DNA of 64,000 nucleotides from Harmothoe impar. Lineage: Eukaryota; Annelida; Polychaeta; Phyllodocida; Polynoidae. A program made the translations under genes and the position numbers. Positions within the stretch are counted from its first letter, which is position 1. Each line of letters opens with the position of its first letter. Positions 50,147 to 61,096 of this stretch are shown piece by piece. Under the pieces are notes generated by a model. That model had not been told where the DNA came from, did not search any database, and was given only the letters and a program-made list of their open reading frames with translations. Location of the stretch: positions 1,674,001 through 1,738,000 of the forward strand of contig OX381710.1 in NCBI GenBank assembly GCA_947462335.1, read 5' to 3'.

Positions 50147-51623
50147 GTTACCACAGTACACACAGTTATCCAGTCCTGTTCTCCCTACTGCTCTGTGGGC
50201 CACATACATGAACTATGGCTGCCCTGGGGGAGGGAACTGGGGTAATAGTGTGAACAGGGCCTTAATTCTATTACCCTGGATTGTCATATAATGGTCACAA
50301 TAATCCCTGGTTAAGTCTGTCATGACTCGTTGAAATCAACCCCACTTCCGGTCATATACAGCAACCTCTGTACCTATCAATTCTACAAGTGAGGTCGGAC
50401 CAGCTTGCGGCTAGAAATTCCCTTTAATATTAGACCATGATGGCCCTAGCCTGTATTGGCCCACGGAAGGATCGTACATCAGTCGACCACTAATCTGTGC
50501 ACGGCTGATATTGCCTGCACTATGACGTAATCACTTGGGATTCCCTCTTTGAGCAGTTTGGGATCTGGGGTCTTCCCCCGGCATAATGCGCCAGTGGTTA
50601 TCAGACCTAGGTCTTTCTGTCACAGGGCTGGTTGGGACTATGATGGCGCTGGGTACACTGTAACAGACCTCACGCCCCCTGGTGGATGTTAATGGAGGCT
50701 GATCTGGCACGTGACACGAGGGCAGCATATATAACCCTGTACCTAATAGCCATTGATCACAGGCCGGGTTGTTAGGTGCCACGAGTAGGGTGTTTTTTAT
50801 GTTTTATGTGTGTATCCATGGTAACAGGGTGGAAACCCCAGGTCAGTGGTCTATAACAGTGATTGGTACATGTGTCCTGGGGTTAACATGCTATAGTATG
50901 TGATTTAAAACTGAGTGCCATGGTATGTATTGACTTGATTTCACACAGAGAAAAGAGTCAAAGAGGTTATAAATGTACCATATTCTACAGCTCCAATGAG
51001 GTTTCCACTTATACTTCACCCACTATCAATAATACAATAAGGTAACATCAAGTTCTTTTGGTAGAAGAATACTAGAAGAGAGACTTATAAAGAGAGACAG
51101 CCATACAGTATAGTAATTACAATTTAGTTGGTTATTTTAATCACGCTTTCTCCCTATTTAGCCTCAATGAAATGGAAAAACTGTTTCAAATATTTCCACC
51201 AAGGATCCCTGTGTTCCCTAATAGCCCACTTGTTGGAACAGATGATTGCAGGCTGGGTGGTTTGCAAATCTAGGTACGAATCCCGATACAAGTATGGTTT
51301 AAATGAAAATATATTCCCATAATCTCCCCTTATTTTATATCTTCTCTGGGCCTATCTTTGCAAAAATTAGATATTTTGAGGCGTCATCTCAATCAAGATA
51401 TGCTAAGGGCCATTTGTGATTTTTTTAAGGCCGAAAGGCCGCGGAGGGGCCCTGGTGGTGAGCTTGCGAACCACCAGGTTGAGGCATTATATTGTTTTCA
51501 TTTGACAGGAAGTCAGTACGGGTGCCGCCATTTTGTTTTAAGGGGTGCCGCCATTTTGTTTTAAGGTGTCACAACACAAATTTATACATATAATGATAAA
51601 ATTAATATTAATGAACCTTCAAT
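50147..51623. other. Spacer upstream of copy 6
   Basis: 50600-50880 resembles the spacer upstream of copy 5. 51425-51490 is hairpin-rich ('aaggccgaaaggccg', 'ggtggtgagcttgcgaaccacc'). 'ggtgccgccattttgtttta' is repeated in tandem at about 51520-51563. No gene. Confidence 0.4.
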
Positions 51624-52714
51624 CCTGAGGTTGATCATAATCATAACTATACCCCCTAACATGGACCCAAGGAATTCAATGGTTCTATTGGTTTGTTGCT
51701 AAGACAGCTGGTTGCCTAGCAACAGCTATTCTAATTGTTTATCTGCCTAGCAGCACCCATTTTCATGCTCCTGAGGTTGATTATAATTGTACCTACCCCC
51801 CCCTAACATGGACCCAAGGAATTCAATGGTTCTATTAGTTTGTTGCTAAGACAGCTGGTTGCCTAGCAACAGCTATTCTAATTGTTTATCTGCCTAGCAA
51901 CACCCATTTACATGCTCCTGAGGTTGATTATAATCCTACCTACCCCCCCGTACATGGACCCAAGGAATTCAATGGTTCTATTATTTTGTTGCTAAGACAG
52001 CCTGTTGCCTAGCAACAGCTATTCTTATTGTTTATCTGCCTAGCATTGCACATTTAGATGCTCCTGAGGTTGATTATAATTGTACCTACCCCCCTGACAT
52101 GGACCCAAGGAATTCAATGGTTCTATTATTTTGCTGCTAAGACATCTGGTTGCCTAGCAACAGCTATTCTAATTGTTTATCTGCCTAGTAACACCCATTT
52201 CCATGCTCCTGAGGTTGATTGTAATCCTACCTACCCTCCCTAACATGGACCCGAGTAATTCAATGGTTCTATTTGTTTGTTGCTAAGACGGCTGGTTGCC
52301 TAGCAACAGCTATTCTAATTGTTTATCTGCCTAGCAACACCCATTTCCATGCTCCTGAGGTTGATTGTAATCCTACCTACCCCCCCTAACATGGACCCAA
52401 GGAATTCAATGGTTCTATTATTTTGTTGCTAAGACAGCTGGTTGCCTAGCAACAGCTATTCTAATTGTTTATCTGCCTAGCAACACCCATTTCCATGCTC
52501 CTTGAGGTTGATTATAACCCTACCTACCCCCCCTAACATGGACCCGAGGAATTCAATGGTTCTATTGGTTTGTTGCTAAGACAGCTGGTTGCCTAGCAAC
52601 AGCTATTCTAATTGTTTATCTGCCTAGCAACACCCATTTCCATGCTCCTGAGGTTGATTATAATCCTACCTACACCCCCTAACATGGACCAAAGGAATTC
52701 AATGGTTCTATTAG
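51624..52714. repeat. Satellite of about 146 bp with an X-box-like palindrome in each unit
   Basis: Units start 'cctgaggttgat' at 51624, 51770, 51917, 52063, 52208, 52354, 52500 and 52647, so the period is 145-147 bp with about 7.5 copies. Seven units carry GTTGCCTAGCAAC, usually preceded by 'gttgctaagacagctg'. Divergence between units is low. Confidence 0.9.
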
Positions 52715-52885
52715 TGCTGCTGCACTGGTGGCCACCTAGTGGCTGTATATTACACTAAATCCCTGTAATGGCATGTTTTCCCCTGTTGTGTCACATCCGT
52801 CAGTTATATCATCCTCCCGCCCTGTTTATATGGTGTCCCCTACAAATATATCAACCATGTAGACATTATGTTCCTTCAAATGCAA

Positions 52886-52958
52886 GAATTGCGGTTGTTG
52901 CTGCGTATAAAAATGCCTGAGGCATTTTTTTACGCGGCAACAACCGCAATTCTTGTTA
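52886..52958. repeat. Long near-perfect hairpin
   Basis: 'aagaattgcggttgttgctg' is answered by 'gcaacaaccgcaattctt', with the centre 'aaaatgcctgaggcattttt'. About 73 bp folds on itself. It could be a tiny foldback element or a structured terminator-like sequence. Confidence 0.7.
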
Positions 52959-53495
52959 TACAGAATTTTAGCAAATTTCCTAAGCTATTTTGATAACCCA
53001 GAACTCATCTAGTATTTACTGCAGGGTTCTTCCTTTGGTAAGGATGTACTCAGTGACCCCGGGATTCCCCACCTGAGGCCTGAAGCACGGAGAGATACAA
53101 TTCAGTCCCACAGGTGGAGACATCTATCGGCAATATATTTGCAGAGTATAAAGATATTTATATGTAAGTTGACACTAGATGGGGTATGGATAAAAAGTGT
53201 TGGCCACTAGCCAACAACAATGAGCTATACTGCATGGCTACACATACATGAAATACATATTTTATAATATTTGTATAATTTGTCCATATATACGACGTTA
53301 TATTGATTGTTTTTATTTACCATATATCTCAGTGATACATACAGCTCCCATAATTGACTATAATAGACATTTCTCATGTTTTGACGATTTTTATTGACAC
53401 AAAAGTCAGAAATGCAGATTGGGTCCAGATCTTCTTGGGATTTCATGCGGGATCCGCCGCCACTCGCCTGGACCGCTTTGAGTAGAATCCCCTGT
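52959..53495. other. 3' flank of copy 7
   Basis: AT-rich, with no gene or repeat recognised. The stop codon of copy 7 overlaps its own AATAAA, so most of this is probably outside the transcript. Confidence 0.3.
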
Positions 53496-56400
53496 TTATT
53501 CACACACCCCGGTGAGTGCCCACCACTTCTTGCTACAGTCTGTCCTACACTGGGAGTCCTGGTAACAGTGGCCTGATGTCCGGGGTGTCCGACACCTGCC
53601 GTCCACCCAGAGCAGGTTCCCCTTCTCACACTGCAGCCCCGTACAGCACTGGGCGTTACGCTGACACTTCCCCTCATGTGGCACACAGTCTACACACACC
53701 CCTTTCTGAAAACAGCATTTATTCTTTTGAGGTCAAATAATCTTTATTCTGGTATAATTAGGCCAAACAAATTGTTTGTTTCAGGTCACCCAACCCTATG
53801 TTTTTTATGCAATTTTGAAGAAATTTCCATATTTTTACCCTTTTTTGGTCAAAAAAAGAGGCTCGCTAGTACTTTCATGTTAAAAAAACCTTAAAAAGAA
53901 AAAGTTGGACCTACCGACTCTGCTTTTTCTTTCCATGTTACCCTTTTTTTTGCCTTAACATACATATGTATACAAATATGTATTTTGCAGTTCTATACCC
54001 GTCCGAATAGATGTTATAAGTCGTTTTGAATGAAAATGATGTACTATTTGTATCAAGTCAACCCTTTGGAATATATCAACCCGTAAGATTATTGGCAGAT
54101 TACATTGGAGCACAGCACAGATAAAAATGTGACAGTCATCTGAGCATCAGGCAGAGACTCCCACAGAAATATGGCAATGCATCACCTAAGGGCCATAACC
54201 CATTCGCCAATTTGGATGCATAATCGGCCAATATTTCTACAAAAGTATACTACAAAGTACTACATTGGGCATGTTTGTTGAGGGTGTATTGGCCGATTAT
54301 CCACCCAAATCGGCGAGTGGGTTATGGCCCTCATAGCCATCTTTGCTATCAAGCCTATCCAGCACAGGAGGGGGGATGACCGAGCATCGGCCAAGCATGC
54401 ATCATTCCGACATTACAGGGCTGAAACACTGACCAATGTCCCTGTGACCAAACTGGGATAGCCACTACAGACTAAAGGCTGGGGCTTTTAGATTATCTGT
54501 GTACCACTACGTACTGTTAATTATTGATGTGCACAATTCTCATGTTCCTATGAAAACGGTTTACTTTCAGGGTTGCATTCAAGTATCATGCTGACTCACC
54601 AGGGATGCATTTATGAATAACAACGACAAAGATATACAGCTCATTAAAGCACTATGCAACCTCAAAGGGATGAAGCAAAAAATATCATCAGTTGATTACA
54701 GTATGGACTAAGTCGGCCCATTGGGAGTGGATCAACCAATAGGATTATGGGCATATTGTATTGGAGTGGTGTATGGATAATTAAAGGACAGCTATTACTA
54801 GAGCAGCAAGGAGAAAAATGTAAGAGTCATTGTAATTTCCTAATTACCTTGAGCATGCTGTAGCCGGCCTCCCAGTAGCACTGTGACGTACCACAACACT
54901 TACGTATGACGGCGTCACATGACGCTCCCACGGTAACGCACGCAACATGCCGCCTCCTGCAACAACATTTGTTTGTTGGTTTTCTTTACATAAAAAAACT
55001 TTCAATCAGCATTTTCCCCTTTCACAGTCATTAATTAAGCAATATTACCACTCGAGCAACTACCATATAGTAGACTAGGAGAGCACTAAAATTTTAAATG
55101 TCCTATTATGAATATGTTGCAAGATATCTGACAATCATCATAAGACCAATCATTCCAGGTATATTACATTCAGCTTACAAAGTACTACATTGGGCCTGTT
55201 TATTGAGGGTGTATCAGCCGATAATGTATCTAAATCGGCTAATGGGTTATGGCCCTAACTCTTTTCTACTACACCATGTTCTACCTGTTAACACTATTCC
55301 TCCGGAACTGATGGCCGGTGTACAATCGGCTTGAGAACCGGGTTGGATGGCCATACCACTGTTGTCTTCGTCGACTTGACAATCGTCTCGAGGTCCGCCT
55401 TCTGTTCAACCTGCAAGAAACCACCTTGACACGGTAATGCTGTTAGTGGGAATCTTAATTGCCAATATCTAAAATATGTCCCTCATAAAAAAAGGTGTGT
55501 CGTGTAGTATTACTGGCACTGTTAGGAGTGTTGTTTCCAATTGTGCAAGGTAGTGAGTATTACTGGCACCCCTACTATGTTGGCGACGGTGTAATCCAGT
55601 CCAAAAGTTACAGTTCTAATGGACAGGGAACACCAATTGGTCAGTAAATTCTGTCAAAGGTTCATGAAACTTTAGGCTGAAAATTCAGATCAAATTTCTC
55701 TTATATCTTGGATACACCTTCATGTACATCAATCTTGAGCTTGGACACAGAATGATCATAATTTTAAAAAGGATTACCCTAATCCGAAAGCTGTCTGCCT
55801 CTGAGGAGAGTGAAAGGGTTATTGAACCAATTTGCCCAGCAAGAAATTCACACGAGGCTGCATGGGTGCCAGTGCAAAAACAGCTTCTATTACTCCACAG
55901 AACTCTAATCTATTTCTGTACACATATTGGCATTCACATATTGATTGAGCTCTACAGAAACACACCTGAAAGCAGCTTGAAGGGATGCAAAACCTGCTTA
56001 AAATAATTGAGTAATTAAAGAACATAGCCAAAAATATTGAAGATGTTATTTTCCTCAACCTATCAAGAATAAACAACTAAAATTAATATATCAATTCATT
56101 TATGTATATTGTTTTGGTTAAGGTTATGACAACCGAGAGGAATGCGCCTTCTGGTGCAGGGAAGGTCTTTTTACCGTAAAACCTCGCGTATAAGCCGCGG
56201 CTTGTACGCGAATCAGACACAGCTTTCTTTTGATACCAAACATGCCTATATAGGGTGCGGCTTATACGAGAGTTTTTATAAGTATACTACAGTACCAAAT
56301 TCTCAGATTGCCTCTGCGGCTTATAGGATCGCACCAAACTCGGGATGTGGCTTATACGCGAGTTAGGCTTATACGCGAGGTTTTACAGTACATGTTTCCT

Positions 56401-57332
56401 CACTTACATGGGTTGTCTCTGTGGCAGGCGGAGTTCCTCCAGAACCCGTTTGTACTCATTCTCCTCTTCATAGCCTGGAGCAAATTGACCATCAATGAAT
56501 ATCTCATTCATGGATATCCTTTCTCTTATTTATTTTATATTACCTCCGGCTGAAAACTCACAACCATAGCTAGCGTTGTCTATTGACAGTATGCGCTTGT
56601 TGATAATATTGAGACCCTGGGTGAACACACATAGCTACTGGATGCTGAGATGCATTATGGAATAAATGAAAGAACATCATCATATATCATCTCAATGAAC
56701 TGCACTGTGTTTGGAAAATCGTTTCATGAAAATAAACACTTTATAAACTTGCATCCTAAGTATAAACACGTCCGTTACAAAATGTGGTGGTAGTATTCCA
56801 AGCTAAATCAGGTAACGAATACTAATGAAGCAATGATTAAATTCACTTTTGGCATTGATGGAATACAGCATTGTCCCGATTGTTTCAAGAGCCAAATCAT
56901 ACAAATATCTAACTACCCTTATAGTTATACTTGACTTCTTTTAGATAATAAGGGCTACAAAAGGTAGTTGGGTTTTATGATAAATGAACAAATGCACATA
57001 CTGTAAATGTATCTTATTTTGGGCTGTAATAATTTTCGCAATTTCCGCGGAAATGAAAATCAGTGAAAATATGTACAGCGTGAATATTTATCCAATGACG
57101 CTATATAACTACTACATTACAAAAATCGCGAATTTAAATCCGCGCGTAATTGTACTTGCCAAATCGCAAAAATACCAATGTGCGAAAATATCTATGTTTA
57201 CAGTAGGCCTGAATGCAATGAAATAGATGATTGAGGAAAGGTTCACAATACTGAATAAACATAGTGCTTACCGTAGACGTGTAGCAGATATACTGTGGCT
57301 ACCAGTAGTGACATGTGTAGGAGGACACCCAT
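53496..57332 (-). CDS. Copy 7: secreted 16-Cys knottin-like protein, type B (four exons)
   Basis: Exons are 57332-57272, 56474-56408, 54956-54848 and 53705-53496, GT-AG and in phase, giving 148 aa. The signal peptide is MGVLLHMSLLVATVYLLHVY. The propeptide-like exon is GYEEENEYKRVLEELRLPQR then QP. Exon 3 begins MRRHVACVTVGASC, with RR three residues before the first Cys. The last exon has GVCVDCVPHEGKCQRNAQCC, NLLWVDGRC and SGHCYQDSQC, ending GVCE. 16 cysteines. The TAA stop lies inside GAATAAAC, so the polyadenylation signal overlaps the stop. A TATA-like motif is at 57392-57399 on minus. Confidence 0.85.
54189..54331. mobile_element. MITE, AGGGCCATAACCCATTCGCC family
   Basis: The ends 'agggccataacccattcgcc' and 'ggcgagtgggttatggccct' are inverted; the interior 'ataatcggcc' and 'ggccgattat' also pair. 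143 bp. A half copy ends at about 55255 ('gctaatgggttatggcccta'). Confidence 0.75.
55294..55410 (-). pseudogene. Orphan terminal exon candidate in intron 2 of copy 7
   Basis: On minus, TTTCTTGCAG is followed by a 38-codon open frame (starts VEQKADLETIVKSTKTTVVW) ending TAG. The codons look coding, with many third-position G/C, unlike the AT-rich intron. It is not similar to the Cys-rich family. It could be the last exon of an unrelated or decayed gene, or an alternative 3' exon of copy 7. Confidence 0.3.
56172..56390. mobile_element. MITE, TACCGTAAAACC family
   Basis: 'taccgtaaaacctcgcgtat' and 'atacgcgaggttttacagta' are inverted ends. Interior 'gcggcttata' motifs. It lies 18 bases from the donor side of exon 2 of copy 7. 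Confidence 0.75.
56999..57205. mobile_element. MITE, TACTGTAAA family
   Basis: Starts 'tactgtaaatgtat' and ends 'tatctatgtttacagta'. Interior 'atgtacagcgtgaatattta' is shared with about 17800-17825. In intron 1 of copy 7. Confidence 0.7.
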
Positions 57333-59834
57333 GGTGTTGTAGTACTGAGCTGCTCCCCTCCACCCTGACCTGCTCCCTGCATCCCTACAATTAGTAGAGT
57401 TATACCATGTACCACATGAGGCAAAGGGAAATTACTTGTTTCTGCAGATGGCTAGAAGCTTGCTCTAGGCTTCTATGCTAAATGACATCTACCTTTCTTT
57501 GGGGCCTGAATGTATATCGTTGCCATGATCATATACTACATGCATCTACAAGCTCGGACCTATCTCATTACTGATAATATTAGTAATGTTATACACCCCT
57601 CTTTGTGGCACCATGTAACAGCCTTGGCCAGGGATGCATTATTTGGTGAATTACTATTATCAGAAGGGTGACGGAGTGGTGTGTGTACGTAGTTGGCAAC
57701 TGTTGCAGAAAATAATTACACCTACCCTGCAAGTCTGTGGTGACCAATAGAATTAACGGCAGCTATATCTGTATCCTATGAGAGTGTATTGTTATGCAGT
57801 GCATTTCACTCTGAAAAATAAGTGTTGTTTATGTGACCCAAGACCATTCTATTTATAGCCAAAACACACTGTATCCCTCTAACATAGTTATAGGACCTAG
57901 AACAGAATCATCAGTGATGACACATATTTAACCAATAATGTATGGATATGGCAGCACGAGGGTTGTGTATTGGTCAATAACGCCCGAGTCGCGTAGCGAC
58001 AAGGGTGTTATGGACCTATACACAACCTGAGTGACCCCATATCCATTCATTATTACGTTTATTATACGATATTTCGACTCAAATGTAATTATCTACCTTA
58101 AAATCGTCCTAATTTCGCCATTTTGAATGATATTCAAATAGTCTTGTACCAATTAAGGGTGCAGTCGCCATGTTGTGGAAATCTTCAGTAGGGTAGGTAA
58201 GGAAGAAGGAGCTAGGCGCGGGGAGCGGTCATTATTTTCTTACGCTGTTTTCACCATGTTAAAGAATTCAACTGTACTCCTGCGTCGCCACCTGTCGTTT
58301 TGGTTACTAAGTGCTCCCCTGTATACTTCAATATAGGCAGCGTTTCCCTATCCTTGTACCATGGCCGGAAATAAATGGGCGCTTGCTCGTTTGCCTCACA
58401 CACCAGAGGTCCCCGGATTGAATCTGGGTGGAAACGTACCTTTTTTAAAGTGCCTGTATGTATGTGAAAAAAAGTCCCGTGAATTATTTTAACAAATAGG
58501 TCAGTAAAGTCCAACTTCTACCTTTGTAGCAAAAAAAAATTATAAAAGAATATTTAATTTCAAAGAAATTATACAAAAAAATGTCTTTTCTTCTGTAATT
58601 CGGTAAAGAATGGTCATACATGGCTGAAAGTCCGCCTATAGACTTCTTGTTTCGCCCCCTCCCTTCACCAGCACCTCCACGGCGTGGTGCGTAGAGCTTC
58701 GGACTTCAAGTCTTGGGGTCCAATGTTCGAATCACCATGAAACCTCGAATTTTATGGCTGTCGAGAATTCCGCCAGAATCGTTCTGATATCCATGAAATC
58801 GTTCTGATATCCAGAATATCAGCACGATTTCCACCTGGGATATGCAGGAATATAAGCACAGGGATATCCCAGAAAAAGCGCGATGAAAGACGAAATCGTA
58901 TGATAAACATGCATATGTGGTCAGCAATAGGATTCATAGTGTTTATATTGAAGTTATATCTAGCTGTGTCTTACATGCATCACTGCATGATGGTTTGCAA
59001 TTTAGTAGATTAGATAATATTTTAATATTCAAGAGAGATGCAGCTGAGTGGGATACGGCCCGGGCCCCACTGGTGAAATACATCAGAGATAAATTGCAAA
59101 TACTCCTGTAGTGGATGTGTACCATAATCCTCCCTCCTTATCTACATATCTGGGCTTCCTATACACAATATCTATTCTATGACAGTATATCTACCTCTAG
59201 TGGGCCCAATGCCCCTGTAATTGCTGATTTATAGATCACAGAGCACTAGCAATAAGTACCTTCTTAGATGGAGAGGTAAAATTATGATACACTGTATGCT
59301 TAAATTCCACCCATGGCAATTGACAAATTACAATGACTAAGAACAGTTCAACATCTCCGAAATACTGGTCATTATTTCTATATTGAGTTGAGTTGAGTAA
59401 AATATCTATGTTCTGTGGGACTTAAAGATTTTCTAATGTAAAATCAATACAGTGTTTTACACATGTATGTTTTGTGAAAGAACATATTCCCTGTCTCATT
59501 TCGTCATGAAGACACATATTCATATTTCATCGGTATTTGTATTTTTGGGCAAGGTATAGATAATCTGTAAGCACATATATATTTTATTAAATGGCTTTAT
59601 CAGCTCTGTCTATATCTCTTTAAAATATGAGTCAACGAATCATTTTCTTGAACCAGTTTTATTGATAAAGAATACATGGTGGATATCGATATGGTGACTT
59701 GAGGGTTTTATTCTTCTCAGATAGTCCTAGTCCAATGCGGTATATAATCATCCGTCATTGAGATTAAACCAGACATATTGTGAGGATAAAACAGCCCTGT
59801 TCTCTGAGGAGACTAATATTTATATATATATACA
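57333..59834. other. Spacer between copies 7 and 8, left part
   Basis: 57930-58035 is a palindromic repeat ('atggatatgg', 'ccatatccat'). Two tRNA-like SINE heads are possible, at about 58385-58440 ('ggattgaatctggg') and 58680-58740 ('tggtgcgtagagc', 'tgttcgaatca'). No gene is supported; the minus-strand frame at 58251-58514 overlaps the first SINE-like piece. Confidence 0.35.
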
Positions 59835-60448
59835 TGTAGGGGCAATAATATACGTGTAACACAGGTTCGTGGTTTCGAGGCGGGAATGGCATAGATTCAC
59901 GTTAGGTGGCAACACCTGGAGTCCTATGCCATGTCCCCTGAACGGTTATCCGGTTGCGAGTTGGTGCCAGATGGTGCGCTGGTGGAGTACCACATGCTTG
60001 GTCCACAACCTGGGTATATAAGAGGCCGTAGTTGGCCATATCTAGGAGTTCGTCCACGGACGAGCTCAGACCCACACCCTTTGATACTTTTGACACCGGG
60101 GCCCCTACACCCCTCCTGCCTCTGGCTCTTGCACCAGACCTCGCTGGGACAGTTCGACCAGCTCTGCAGACTTCGAACCAGCAATATCACTGCTTGTACA
60201 CTTCGAACCTTGTCCATAGTTAACCTGTACCTTGTTGGATCCTATCCTCGACCAGCTCTGCTGACTTTGAGCGATAACGCTGTTTGTAGACTTCGAACCT
60301 TGTTTATAATTAACCTGTGCATTGTTGAATCCTATCTTTGAGGCCGTGTTCGTCCAAGAACCAAAGGGATTGAGGCCCTGAATAAAACCTGTTGCATTCA
60401 AACCGAATTTGGAACCTGTGTTTGTTTCATGCTTTCACAACCCCTACA
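59835..60448 (+). mobile_element. Solo LTR, 614 bp, with TACA target duplication
   Basis: Begins TGTAGGGG and ends CCCCTACA, perfect 8-bp terminal inversions, flanked on both sides by TACA. A promoter-like 'tatataagagg' is at 60014 and 'aataaaac' at 60381, consistent with U3-R-U5 on the plus strand. Internal direct repeats around 'gacttcgaacc' are present at 60168-60310. No internal retroelement sequence remains, so it is the product of LTR-LTR recombination. Confidence 0.8.
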
Positions 60449-60659
60449 TACATATATATATAAATGGGTTTTTACATATTATTGTTTTCTCTTCTAGTCA
60501 AATTAATTAGTAGCATGTTATCAATGAGAGTCAATCTTTAATTCCTTTTTTGCCTTAATGTTTCTCAAATAATTCAGAAAACATCTTTACAGTAAACCCA
60601 TTTGAGATAGATTGAAGGCAGTTACAAACTGATACCAAACCATGCCCTAACACATTGTA

Positions 60660-60905
60660 AGCTCTAGCTCTCAGGTGCCTGTAAATCGGTACCACATCCT
60701 GCTTCTTCCTCCTGAGACGCTTCACTTCACACACCAGACCTCTATACTATATCATACTATAGTACTTCCAGTCATCAGACACTGTGAGATGTGTCTGGTG
60801 ACTCAACGTCCTTGTTGGAATAACGACTTTATTAGCACACCGATTAATGCCCAGCACTTCTTCACACAGTTACTTTACAGCAGGCATCCTGGTAGCCTTG
60901 CCTGA
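60660..60905 (-). pseudogene. Degraded pieces of the last exon, downstream of copy 8
   Basis: 'aatgcccagcacttcttcac' through 'catcctggtagccttgcctga' (about 60846-60905) resembles the plus-strand form of the C-terminal coding part in copies 7 and 8. 'aggtgcctgtaaatcggtac' (60673) resembles the end of the copy 6 exon. Both are heavily mutated, so this is tentative. Confidence 0.3.
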
Positions 60906-61096
60906 GGCCTTTAGGGTCTGTGTTTCTATATATGATATTTTCCCTTACTCCATTGTATAGATTCTTCTGATTTCCCTGTATATATATCTATACCAAGTAC
61001 AATTCTCAAAGTTCTCATGTTTTTGAAATAAATTGTCTGTGTCATACGGCCTGTCCATGGACATGTACCTCGATTGCCTTGAGTAGTATCCCCACT

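Noticed and set aside
58251..58514. 87-aa minus-strand frame
   Set aside because: Overlaps a tRNA-like SINE segment and shows no domain, signal peptide or splice context.
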